This document shows, piece after piece, positions 16,576 to 24,800 of a stretch of 64,000 bases of DNA (position 1 is its first letter; each line of letters starts with the position of its first letter). Origin of the DNA: Hyphococcus flavus (lineage in GTDB: Bacteria > Pseudomonadota > Alphaproteobacteria > Caulobacterales > Parvularculaceae); assembly GCF_028748065.1 (NCBI RefSeq), contig NZ_CP118166.1, forward strand, positions 883,501 through 947,500, written 5' to 3'. Both the position numbers and the translations under genes were made by a program. Under the pieces are notes generated by a model. The model searched no databases and was not told where the DNA came from. It saw only the letters and a list, made by a program, of their open reading frames with translations.

Positions 16576-17256
16576 CTAAATAGCCGCGCGGATGTCAGCG
16601 AGAGAGCGCCGCTGCTGACCGCCGCCATCGAAATTATCCGACGCCAGCCAGGATTCGAACGCCGCCTTCACGGCCGGCCATTCAGAATCCAGCATGGAAT
16701 ACCAGGCCGTATCGCGGTTCCGGCCCTTCATCACCATGTCCTGACGGAAGACGCCTTCGAATGTAAAACCGAGGCGCAATGCTGCGCGCCGTGACGCCGC
16801 ATTGTCGTTGTTGCACTTCCACTCATACCGGCGATAGCCGAGATCGTCGAAGACATGCCGCGCCATCAGATACATGGCCTCTGTGGCGGCGGCGGTGCGC
16901 TGCAGCTTTTTCGACAAAACGATACAGCCGACCTCAACCGAACCGGCTTCGGGCCTGATGCGCATGTAGCTCGCCATGCCGAGCGGGGCATTTGTTGCGG
17001 CGTCACGGAACATATGCGTCTGCCAGTTCTGCTGTCCGGTGACGAAACGCATCGTCTCGCCAAAACTTTCCGCAGTTTCAAACGGGCCGAGCGGAATGTA
17101 GGTCCACAGGTCGGCGTCGCCCTCACTACACAGAACCGGGAACAGTTCAGTCGCCGCATCGGGAAACTGAGCAGGCTCGGTTTTGACATAGCGCCCGGCC
17201 GTTGGTTTTAAATCCGGCGGCGCACGCCACTGCCAGTTGGAAAGATCTGCGGACAT
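16576..17256 (-). CDS. GNAT N-acetyltransferase, RimJ/RimL type
   Basis: A 226-residue acetyltransferase of the RimJ/RimL-like group. SVEVGCIVLSKKLQRTAAATEAMYLM contains the central beta-strand and the acetyl-CoA binding helix (about residues 122-147), and RYEWKCNNDNAASRRAALRLGFTFEGVFRQ is the typical C-terminal block of this subgroup, followed by RDTAWYSML. Substrate is probably an amino group on a protein or small molecule; it cannot be named. It lies between ArsR and mpl on the same strand with short gaps. Confidence 0.9.
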   Translation of the reverse strand: MSADLSNWQWRAPPDLKPTAGRYVKTEPAQFPDAATELFPVLCSEGDADLWTYIPLGPFETAESFGETMRFVTGQQNWQTHMFRDAATNAPLGMASYMRIRPEAGSVEVGCIVLSKKLQRTAAATEAMYLMARHVFDDLGYRRYEWKCNNDNAASRRAALRLGFTFEGVFRQDMVMKGRNRDTAWYSMLDSEWPAVKAAFESWLASDNFDGGGQQRRSLADIRAAI

Positions 17257-17283
17257 GAAAGCCCCCTGAATTAGGGCGCGATA

Positions 17284-18678
17284 CTAAGCGAGCCGTTTCA
17301 ACAAATCAGCCGCAAAAATGGAAAGCGTATCGTCGCGGGCGCCCATGATGACGATCCGGTCGCCGGGCCGGGCCAGTTCAATCAACCGGTCGCCGCAGTC
17401 ATCGCGGGTCGCCAGCGCTTCGGCGCGCCTGCCCGCGGCCACAATCCCCGCTGCAATGTCGTCGCTCGACACCGACCGGTCGACCGTTCCGCCGAAATAG
17501 ACAGGCTCCGGCATCAACAGCACATCGTCTTTCTCCAAATGCTCCGCGAAGGTGGCGATGAATTCACCCTTCATCTTGTTGAGCGGCCCGAAACCATGCG
17601 GCTGGAACATAATCAGCAAACGCCCCGGAAACTCGTGAAGGGTTTTGAGGCTTGCCGTGATCTTGTCGGGGTTGTGACCAAAATCGTCGATTACCGTGAC
17701 GCCGCCAGACTCACCCACATATTCAAGCCGGCGCTTGACGCCTTCGAATTCCGCAAGGGCCGCCGCCGCCTTTTCCAGCGGCACGCAGCAAGCTGTCGCC
17801 GCCGCGATTGCGGCGAGCGCATTCGATACATTGTGGCGACCCGGCATTTTCAACGCGACAGCCGCCTTTTCGCCGTTGCGCGCGGCCACTTCAAACGAGA
17901 CGCCAAAAGGTTCTGGGGAAATGTTTTCGCCGGCAAGGTCAGCGTCTTGTCCGGTGATGGAATACGTCGTCTTTGCGCCCACGTGCTTCTCCGCCAGCAG
18001 CGCCGTTTCGTCATTATCAAGATTAAGAACGGCTGTTTCTGCATCGCCAATAAAGCCGCCGAACAGCGCGCGAAGTTCGTCCATGGATTTGTGATCGAGA
18101 GAAATATTATTCAGCACAGCGATGGTTGGATGGAACATCGCAATCGATCCGTCGCTTTCATCCACTTCGGAAACAAACGCTTCACCCTCGCCCACCAGCG
18201 CGCTCGCAAACAACGCGTCCGGCTTGACGAAGTTTTTCATCACCGCACCGTTCATAACGGTCGGCGATTTCCCTGCGTGATACAGAATCCAGCCGATCAT
18301 GGCAGTCGTCGTCGACTTGCCGCTGGTGCCGGCGACGCCAATGGAACATTTCGATTCGTTGAATAGCTGCGCCAATAGTTCCGCACGGCTCATGCGTTTG
18401 GCGCCGGCCGTGTTCGCGGCGACCACATCGGGAACCTTGTCCTCCACCGCTGCCGAGGCGACCAGAATCTGGCTCTCGCGGGTGAGCCCCGAACCATCCT
18501 GCTTGTGAAGCTCGACGCCTAGGCTCTTAAGATAATCGAACTTCGCGCCAGTGCGGCCCTGATCGAGCGCCCGGTCCGAGCCCTCAACGCGGGCGCCGCG
18601 CGCCTTGACGATCATGGCGAGCGGCAGCATGCCCGACCCGCCAACCCCGCAGAAGAAATAGTCTTTTGTTTCGGTCAT
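17284..18678 (-). CDS. mpl: Mur ligase, probably UDP-MurNAc:tripeptide ligase Mpl
   Basis: A 464-residue Mur ligase with N-terminal GVGGSGMLPLA (residues 11-21), the ATP P-loop GTSGKSTTT (117-125), NNISLDHKS in the central domain and the C-terminal-domain motif DDFGHNPDKI. The last resembles Mpl more than MurC. Mpl joins the recycled L-Ala-D-Glu-meso-DAP tripeptide to UDP-MurNAc. Directly divergent is an LD-carboxypeptidase gene, whose product generates that tripeptide from the tetrapeptide; this context supports Mpl. A MurC-like role remains possible. ATG at 18,676-18,678 is preferred over the GTG one codon upstream. Confidence 0.8.
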   Translation of the reverse strand: MTETKDYFFCGVGGSGMLPLAMIVKARGARVEGSDRALDQGRTGAKFDYLKSLGVELHKQDGSGLTRESQILVASAAVEDKVPDVVAANTAGAKRMSRAELLAQLFNESKCSIGVAGTSGKSTTTAMIGWILYHAGKSPTVMNGAVMKNFVKPDALFASALVGEGEAFVSEVDESDGSIAMFHPTIAVLNNISLDHKSMDELRALFGGFIGDAETAVLNLDNDETALLAEKHVGAKTTYSITGQDADLAGENISPEPFGVSFEVAARNGEKAAVALKMPGRHNVSNALAAIAAATACCVPLEKAAAALAEFEGVKRRLEYVGESGGVTVIDDFGHNPDKITASLKTLHEFPGRLLIMFQPHGFGPLNKMKGEFIATFAEHLEKDDVLLMPEPVYFGGTVDRSVSSDDIAAGIVAAGRRAEALATRDDCGDRLIELARPGDRIVIMGARDDTLSIFAADLLKRLA

Positions 18679-18729
18679 CACCGGATCGCTTTAACCTAAA
18701 TTCATGTAATAAGTCGTAACCATTGTTTG

Positions 18730-19575
18730 ATGTCTGAAACCACCAAGCATATCGCTCTTTGTTGCCCTGGCGGGCCGATCGCCCGCGATCTGGCCGAGAA
18801 AACCGCCCGAATTGCGGCGGCGCGCTTTGGCGATCGGATGAAACTCTATTTTCACGATCAATGTTTCCTTGAAGCGGGACACTTCGCCGGCAGCGATGCG
18901 GAGCGGTCCGCCGCATTTATTGAAGTTGCAAACAACGCAGAATTTGACGCCGTCTGGTTCGCCCGCGGCGGCTACGGCGCCTGCCGCCTTGATGATGCGC
19001 TTTTTGCAAAACTGAACGAACACGCTCGGGCAAAAACATTTCTTGGCTATTCCGACGCCGGATCGCTGCTGGCGCGACTCTACAAAGAAGGGATCGGCAA
19101 TCCTGTGCACGGTCCGATGCCGACGGACCTACCGCGACAAGGCGGCGAAGAGGCGATCGCACGCGCGTTATCATTTCTAGCAGACGGCGACCGCTCAGCA
19201 CTCGAGCCGAATGTAAAGAGTGACAGCAAGTTCGCCGCATTTAACATCACTATCCTCGCGCATCTTGTCGGCACACAGTGGATGCCGGACCTCTCCGATC
19301 ACGTCATCATGCTCGAGGATGTTTCGGAATATCTCTACCGGCTGGACCGGGCGATGTTTTCAATCATGGGCGATCAAGGCGTCAAACGCGCGCGCGGAAT
19401 CATGCTGGGCCGCGTCAGCGATATTCCCGAAAACGACCGGCCCTTCGGCAAAACCGAAGAAGAAATCATCAAGGACTGGTGCGCGCGCGCAAACATTCCC
19501 TATATCGGCCGCGCTGACATCGGCCACGACGCCGACAACAAGATTGTCCCTTTCGGCGGAACGAATATCGCCTGA
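18730..19575 (+). CDS. ldcA: LD-carboxypeptidase, peptidase S66 (LdcA-like)
   Basis: A 281-residue serine peptidase that removes the terminal D-Ala from murein tetrapeptides during peptidoglycan recycling. The family block VWFARGGYGACRL is followed by FLGYSDAGSLL, which holds the nucleophilic Ser; Glu in MLEDVSEYLYRLDR and His in IGHDADNKIVPFG complete the S66 Ser-Glu-His triad. No signal peptide is present, as expected for a cytoplasmic enzyme. The ATG at 18,730 is preferred over an in-frame TTG one codon earlier. It is divergent from mpl, with about 50 bases between. Confidence 0.92.
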   Translation: MSETTKHIALCCPGGPIARDLAEKTARIAAARFGDRMKLYFHDQCFLEAGHFAGSDAERSAAFIEVANNAEFDAVWFARGGYGACRLDDALFAKLNEHARAKTFLGYSDAGSLLARLYKEGIGNPVHGPMPTDLPRQGGEEAIARALSFLADGDRSALEPNVKSDSKFAAFNITILAHLVGTQWMPDLSDHVIMLEDVSEYLYRLDRAMFSIMGDQGVKRARGIMLGRVSDIPENDRPFGKTEEEIIKDWCARANIPYIGRADIGHDADNKIVPFGGTNIA

Positions 19576-19728
19576 TCGGGTTGAACAAAGACGGCTAGCA
19601 CATAGTTAGCTGGTCTATCAGTCATTTCATGAATTATGCGGCTTTTCATGGCGCCTTGGCGCCCTGCGCCGCTTGACAGGCGGGGGGTAAACATCGTCTC
19701 TCGCGCCCGATACGAAGGAGCATAAAAA

Positions 19729-20745
19729 ATGGAAGTCAAAGTCGCCGTCGTCGGCGCAACCGGTAACGTCGGTCAGGAAATGTTGGCGATCATGGAAGAG
19801 CGCCTCTTCCCGGCCTCGGAAGTCATTCCGCTCGCATCGCGCCGCTCAATTGGCCGCGAGGTTTCTTATGGCGATAAGAAACTGAAATGCCGGGACCTTG
19901 AAAATTTCGATTTTTCCACTGTTGATATTGCGTTGTTCGCCGCAGGCGGTTCCGTCGCGAAGGAATGGGGGCCGAAAGCCGCAAAAGCGGGCGCGCTCGT
20001 CATCGACAACTCATCGCATTTCCGCATGGACCCGGACGTTCCGCTGATCGTGCCTGAAGTCAATGCGGACGCGGTAACGCAAATCAAAAAGAATATTATC
20101 GCCAACCCGAACTGCTCGACGGCGCAGCTCGTTGTGGCGCTGAAACCTTTGCATGACGCCGCCAAAATCAAGCGGGTTGTGGTTTCCACCTATCAATCGA
20201 CCTCCGGCGCCGGCAAAGACGCCATGGACGAGCTTTTCAACCAGACTAAAGGCATTTTCGTCAACGACACGCCGACCCCTGAGAAATTCACCAAGCAAAT
20301 CGCTTTCAACGTCATTCCCCATATCGACGTCTTCATGGAAGACGGCTTCACAAAAGAAGAATGGAAGATGACGTCGGAAACCAAAAAGATTCTCGACACT
20401 AAAATCAAACTCACCGCCAATTGCGTGCGGGTGCCGACATTCGTCGGCCACGGCGAAGCGGTGAACGTTGAATTTGAAAATCCGCTGTCGGATGATGAAG
20501 CGCGGGAGATTCTGCGCGAAGCGCCCGGCATCCTTGTCGTCGACAAGCGTGAAGACGGCGGCTACGTCACGCCGGTTGAATGCGTTGGCGATTTCGCCAC
20601 TTTCATCAGCCGCCTTCGCGTTGATCCCACCGTCGACAACGGCCTTGCCTTTTGGTGCGTTTCCGACAATTTGCGAAAAGGCGCGGCGCTAAACGCAGTT
20701 CAGATTGCCGAGACCGCGCTGAACAGAAACATAATCAAAAAATAA
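19729..20745 (+). CDS. asd: Aspartate-semialdehyde dehydrogenase
   Basis: A 338-residue NADP-dependent enzyme that reduces aspartyl phosphate to the semialdehyde, feeding lysine/DAP, methionine and threonine synthesis. VAVVGATGNVGQEML (residues 5-19) binds NADP, the catalytic Cys129 lies in NPNCSTAQLV, and VPTFVGHGEAVNVEF contains the active-site His. A good ribosome-binding site (AAGGAG) precedes the ATG. The sulfotransferase gene begins 12 bases after its stop, suggesting co-transcription. Confidence 0.96.
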   Translation: MEVKVAVVGATGNVGQEMLAIMEERLFPASEVIPLASRRSIGREVSYGDKKLKCRDLENFDFSTVDIALFAAGGSVAKEWGPKAAKAGALVIDNSSHFRMDPDVPLIVPEVNADAVTQIKKNIIANPNCSTAQLVVALKPLHDAAKIKRVVVSTYQSTSGAGKDAMDELFNQTKGIFVNDTPTPEKFTKQIAFNVIPHIDVFMEDGFTKEEWKMTSETKKILDTKIKLTANCVRVPTFVGHGEAVNVEFENPLSDDEAREILREAPGILVVDKREDGGYVTPVECVGDFATFISRLRVDPTVDNGLAFWCVSDNLRKGAALNAVQIAETALNRNIIKK

Positions 20746-20757
20746 ACGGCGGTTGAC

Positions 20758-22182
20758 GTGGCCTCTTTGCAAACAATCTCGGACCTGTTGTCACAAGAGC
20801 AGTTGGAGGCCGCGAGCGCCGCCTTACGCAAGCTCGTAAAACAAAAAAACCAGCCCGACGTCGACTGGCCTACGGCTGTCGACATCGCGGGCCGGCTTGC
20901 CGATCAGGAAACGGCGTTGATAGCGGCGCAAAACTGGCGCGCAGAGGCGCCAAATGATCCGCAACGGATAATAACGGAGATCATTTCGCTGGGCTCCGCC
21001 GCCAGGCACAAAGAGGCGGCCAAGCTTGCCCGTGAGCTGCAAAAATTCCCGCAAGCGGCCGCTGACGGGTATTCGCTTGAAGGGTTTTATCAGGCGCGCT
21101 TCGGCGAGCGCGAAAAGGCGCTGGAACTGTGCCGTAAGGCGGTGGAACTAAACCCAGATCATTCGCACGCTTGGGAGCAGATTGCGCTGCTCGACGGCTA
21201 TGACGACGTCAACAACGATATCGCCGAAATGCTGGCGCTTGAAAAACGTGTGACAGAGCCTCAACGATTAATGGCTCTTTATTTTGCGCTGGGGCGGGCC
21301 TTTGATTATGCCGGCGATACCGACAACGCATTTTTGTATTTTTCAAAAGGCGCGGATTTTCGAAAAGGGCCGAACCCTTTCGACATGCGGCCAGTGCATG
21401 CCTATCTGGAAGGCCTGAAAGCGACTTTCAATTCAGCGTTTCTTGATCAACACGCTCATGGCGACGCCGGACAGGAAGTGGTGTTTATCTTAAGCGCGCC
21501 ACGATCAGGCTCTACGCTCATCGAACAAATCCTTTCGACAGCGCCGTCTGTCACGCCAACCGGCGAGCACATGTTGTTACGCCGCGCCGCCTTGCCGTTT
21601 GGCGGCCTGACGCCGCCGGAAATGGCGAAGGCGGCAGAGTACACGCAAAACGACTGGCGCAAGATTTCCAGAAATCATCTGGAAAGTTTGCGCAAGCGTT
21701 TTGGGCCCGGCAAAATCTACACGGATAAATCACTTATCAATCACTATTACGCCGGGCTGGTCAAAGTGCTTTATCCGAATGCACGGTTTATCTGGATGCG
21801 CCGCGACCCGCGTGATGTCGCCTGGTCGTGTTACCACTCCCGCCTCAACGGAAATCCGTGGACGGAAAGCATTGAATCTGCGTGTGAATTCCTAACCGCG
21901 CACAACAATATCTGCTCCTACTGGTCGGAACTGTTAGGCGATAATCTGTTGGCGGTGGATTACGAGGACCTTGTGGCGTCGCCGGAAGAAACGTCAGCCA
22001 AAATCTTTCAGCATGTCGGAATTGATCGGCCCGACGACTGGCGTGATTTTTACAAAAGCGACAACCCGGTGGCGACGGCCAGTCTCGCGCAAGTGCGAGA
22101 ACCATTGAACAAAAAAGGCGTCGGCTCCTGGCGGCGGTATGAAAAACATCTGGCGCCGATCTATGACAAATGCTTCGCCTGA
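20758..22182 (+). CDS. TPR-containing sulfotransferase
   Basis: A 474-residue protein starting at GTG. The N-terminal half (about 1-230) is helical with TPR-like repeats, e.g. A-L-E-L-C-R-K-A-V-E-L-N-P-D-H near residues 121-135. The C-terminal half is a sulfotransferase domain: the PAPS 5'-phosphosulfate loop is SAPRSGSTLIEQIL (246-259) and the 3'-phosphate motif is RRDPRDVAWSCYHSRL. It transfers sulfate from PAPS to an unknown acceptor. No signal peptide or membrane anchor is visible. TPR-sulfotransferases are common in marine alphaproteobacteria, with few characterised substrates. Confidence 0.9.
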   Translation: MASLQTISDLLSQEQLEAASAALRKLVKQKNQPDVDWPTAVDIAGRLADQETALIAAQNWRAEAPNDPQRIITEIISLGSAARHKEAAKLARELQKFPQAAADGYSLEGFYQARFGEREKALELCRKAVELNPDHSHAWEQIALLDGYDDVNNDIAEMLALEKRVTEPQRLMALYFALGRAFDYAGDTDNAFLYFSKGADFRKGPNPFDMRPVHAYLEGLKATFNSAFLDQHAHGDAGQEVVFILSAPRSGSTLIEQILSTAPSVTPTGEHMLLRRAALPFGGLTPPEMAKAAEYTQNDWRKISRNHLESLRKRFGPGKIYTDKSLINHYYAGLVKVLYPNARFIWMRRDPRDVAWSCYHSRLNGNPWTESIESACEFLTAHNNICSYWSELLGDNLLAVDYEDLVASPEETSAKIFQHVGIDRPDDWRDFYKSDNPVATASLAQVREPLNKKGVGSWRRYEKHLAPIYDKCFA

Positions 22183-23092
22183 CGCCCTGAATTCTCAAAG
22201 ATCGCCGATTGCGGAAGGGCTGATTTTCGCAACCCTCGCCTATGTGCTGTGGGGCGTCATGCCCGTATATCTGAAAGCCCTGTCAGATGTTTCAGCACTT
22301 GAAGTCCTCGCGCACAGAATCTTCTGGTCGGTTCCGTTCGGCGCGATAATTATCTCGTTGCGCAACCAGTGGGCCGAAGTATTCGCGGCGCTGACAGACA
22401 GGCGAGTGCTGGTCATGCTCGCACTATCGGCTTTGGCCATTGCATTGAACTGGCTGATCTATGTCTGGTCAGTGCTGAACGAACGCGTACTGGAAGCAAG
22501 CCTTGGATATTATATTAATCCGCTGATGTATGTCGCCACTGGCGTGTTCATAATGGGCGAAAAACTTCGCCGGATGCAGATCATATCCGTCGCGCTTGCC
22601 ACTGCAGGCGTCCTCACGCTCACGTTCGGTGCGGGCGTTTTTCCATTTGTATCATTGGCGCTTGCGCTGCTCTTCACCGCTTATGGCTATATCCGCAAAA
22701 CGACAAATGTCGGCGCCATGCCAGGACTTTTTGTTGAAGTTTTGTTGCTGGCGCCGGTCGCACTCATTTACGCCATCTGGTTGATGAGCGCCGGAAAAGC
22801 CGCCTTTCTTTCCGGCTCGCTCAGCACGGATGGTCTTCTTCTACTTGCAGGGCCGTTTACTGTTATTCCGCTTGTTTGCTTCGCACTCGGCGCGCGCCGC
22901 CTTAAACTCTCAACGATCGGCTTCCTGCAATATATCGCCCCGACCATGCAGTTCTTTTTCGGCCTCTACTACGGAGAGCCGTTCACGCTTTATCATGGCG
23001 TTTGCTTCGGACTGATCTGGCTGGCGCTTGCGATTTTCAGCGTTGACGCTGTGATGGCGAACAAGAAAGCCCGTGCTAATCAAGCCGCTTGA
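22163..23092 (+). CDS. rarD: RarD-type EamA/DMT family transporter
   Basis: A 309-residue inner-membrane protein with about ten hydrophobic helices. It begins IAEGLIFATLAYVLWGVMPVYLKALS and has LEVLAHRIFWSVPFGA, ALNWLIYVWSV and GYYINPLMYVATGVF, which are the conserved blocks of RarD. The family is linked to chloramphenicol sensitivity and metabolite export; the substrate is unknown. The open frame reaches back to 22,139, but ATG at 22,163 gives a 20-base overlap with the sulfotransferase gene and is closer to family length. Confidence 0.9.
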   Translation: MTNASPDALNSQRSPIAEGLIFATLAYVLWGVMPVYLKALSDVSALEVLAHRIFWSVPFGAIIISLRNQWAEVFAALTDRRVLVMLALSALAIALNWLIYVWSVLNERVLEASLGYYINPLMYVATGVFIMGEKLRRMQIISVALATAGVLTLTFGAGVFPFVSLALALLFTAYGYIRKTTNVGAMPGLFVEVLLLAPVALIYAIWLMSAGKAAFLSGSLSTDGLLLLAGPFTVIPLVCFALGARRLKLSTIGFLQYIAPTMQFFFGLYYGEPFTLYHGVCFGLIWLALAIFSVDAVMANKKARANQAA

Positions 23093-23492
23093 GAGTTCCT
23101 GAAAAATTCATAAGCGGCTTGTCATCTGCACTTACAAGTCCGCGTGCAAACAAGATGCTTTTGCCAATCGCCGTTGTTTCGCCACTGGCGTGAATGAACG
23201 TTCCGACCTTCCCGGGACGTAAGAATTCAGAATTTAACGAAACCGTCACCGCCCGGAACAAACCGATCTTGCGGCGGCAAATATCGAACAACGCCATGTC
23301 AGCCAGGGTAAGAAGCGCACCCCCATGCACAAAACCGCCCAAATTTGCATGATGAGGCCTTGCGAAAAACCCAACGCCGGGCGCGGGCCCTTCCTCCCTA
23401 AAATAATAGGGGCCAGCCCGCCCGCTGAAGGTTTCTTCATGGGATTGCAGCGTCCAGCCTTCGGGCGCGGGAAGTGACTTGCTTTGCGTCAT
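23076..23492 (-). CDS. PaaI-type hot-dog thioesterase
   Basis: A 138-residue hot-dog thioesterase. HHANLGGFVHGGALLTLADMALF carries the family's H-G-G-x-L-x-x-x-x-D active-site motif, and SLNSEFLRPGKVGTFIHASGE is the second conserved strand pair. It cleaves an acyl-CoA in the cytoplasm; the substrate is unknown. The open frame extends 34 codons upstream, but the family-like region starts near MTQSKSLPAP at 23,490-23,492. Its 3' end overlaps that of the convergent rarD gene by 17 bases. Confidence 0.85.
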   Translation of the reverse strand: MTQSKSLPAPEGWTLQSHEETFSGRAGPYYFREEGPAPGVGFFARPHHANLGGFVHGGALLTLADMALFDICRRKIGLFRAVTVSLNSEFLRPGKVGTFIHASGETTAIGKSILFARGLVSADDKPLMNFSGTLKRLD

Positions 23493-23625
23493 GACCGGCG
23501 TTGTTAGCTGAACAGGCGTCCAGGACAAAATATCATCAGCAGCAGAGCCGCGCCTTTGAACAGTAATGCAACGCCGGGCAACCTGATCGATCATCAGCCA
23601 GTTATTAACGGAACCGGGAACAGCC

Positions 23626-24177
23626 TTAAATGATTTGTGGAGCAGGTTCGTTTGACTGCCGTAAGGAACCGCGTAAGCGTTTCAGGGCTTCAATCATGTA
23701 TTTCTCGACACTGCTTTCAGAGACATCCAGTTGATCGGCTATTTCCCGATAGCTCAGACCATCGAACCGGTTCAGCATAAAAGCCTTGCGGGAGCGTTCC
23801 GGCAGACTGCTGATAGCTGCCATAATGATTTCAACATCCTGCTTCAACGATGCCTGTTTTTCGGGCGACGGGGCCGTATTGGCGACCTGGTCCAGCGGTT
23901 CGGCACCATCCTTATCGTTCGACGAAACATGACGGCTGAAAAAACGGCTGCGTTGTTTGAGCTCGTTAATCGCCAGATTGTTGGCCGTTTTGAAAATAAG
24001 CGCCCGCGGATTTTCGATGTCGGTCTTTTCCGAATAGGCCCACACACGCATGAATACGGCCTGCGCCACATCTCGAGCGGCCTCGTTGTCGCCTATTTTC
24101 TTCGTCAGCCACTGAATCAACAGTTGCTGGTTCTGACGCATGGCGCTTTCGATCGCTGATCGTTGCTCGATTCTCAC
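23626..24177 (-). CDS. ECF-type RNA polymerase sigma factor (FecI-like)
   Basis: A protein of about 183 residues. Region 2 is visible as E-A-A-R-D-V-A-Q-A-V-F-M-R-V-W followed by I-E-N-P-R-A-L-I-F-K-T-A-N-N-L-A-I-N. Region 4 is L-P-E-R-S-R-K-A-F-M-L-N-R-F-D-G-L-S-Y-R-E-I-A-D-Q-L-D-V-S-E-S-S-V-E-K-Y. This pattern is FecI-like. GTG at 24,175-24,177 is chosen because AAGGGA lies five bases upstream; ATG at 24,139-24,141 is the alternative. No FecR-type regulator is adjacent. It is divergent from a TonB-dependent receptor gene, which may be its target. Confidence 0.88.
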   Translation of the reverse strand: MRIEQRSAIESAMRQNQQLLIQWLTKKIGDNEAARDVAQAVFMRVWAYSEKTDIENPRALIFKTANNLAINELKQRSRFFSRHVSSNDKDGAEPLDQVANTAPSPEKQASLKQDVEIIMAAISSLPERSRKAFMLNRFDGLSYREIADQLDVSESSVEKYMIEALKRLRGSLRQSNEPAPQII

Positions 24178-24800
24178 ACTCGTCCCTTGCTGGCCTGCAC
24201 GCCCTTTGTCCTTTCTAGGACGCTGGCGAGCAGGCAATAATCGAGACCTCGGCAACCGTTTCTCACTTACCCGTTCCGAGACAGAAGGGCTGCGGTTATG
24301 CCCACTCGTCAGACGGGCGCGGGGAAAAATGAGCGTAAGAGCCGGATTTCAAGCAGTAAAAGGCGTCAAACCGCCCCAACACGGCAAAAATCTCCCGTTG
24401 TGATTGAGGGATTTCGCGGCACGGTTGTCTACTGTCTGAACACACGGGCATCTTCTCCGAGGGCCTTGTGTTGTCCCGAGAGCCAGGGGGCGCTGCAATG
24501 CTCCCTGGCTAACTCAAAAAAAGTAACTAGACGCGCCCGTTAGGGCTATATGAGACATCTCTCATAAACCTTAACAAGACCTTAGTAGCGCTCCCGGGAA
24601 CCTCGTTGTTGCAAATTCGTCACATACGAATTGTTGCACAATCGTCACACACGAAAAATGCGTGATTTCAGGGCTTGAGGAAAGGGCAAGATTAGTTGTC
24701 TCATGGGGACGGCGAGCCATGCCGGGAGGGGGCGTGCAACAACACGCATTCAACTTCGCGCGTTCGCCATCGTTAAACCAAGCATAAGAGGGACACACCA
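24178..24800. other. Divergent control region between the ECF sigma gene and the TonB receptor gene
   Basis: About 620 bases without a supported gene. It holds a 25-bp tandem repeat at 24,606-24,655 and must contain the promoters of both flanking genes. A plus-strand open frame of 81 codons (24,298-24,543) has no ribosome-binding site or protein-like composition and is not called. No clear sigma-70 -35/-10 pair stands out before the receptor gene, which would fit use of an alternative sigma factor. Confidence 0.6.
24606..24655. repeat. Tandem 25-bp direct repeat upstream of the TonB receptor gene
   Basis: Two head-to-tail units, 24,606-24,630 and 24,631-24,655, identical at 22 of 25 positions. 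Both begin TTGTTGCA and both contain TCGTCACA, ending ACGAA. The spacing of one unit (25 bp, roughly two and a half helical turns) and the position about 145 bases before the receptor start suggest binding sites for a regulator, or an extended promoter element. Confidence 0.7.

Noticed and set aside
17539-18366. 275-codon plus-strand frame opposite mpl
   Set aside because: Antisense to a well-supported Mur ligase; no recognisable motif.
24298-24543. Plus-strand frame of 81 codons before the TonB receptor gene
   Set aside because: No ribosome-binding site, unlikely composition (Arg, Ser, Cys-rich) and it lies in a control region.
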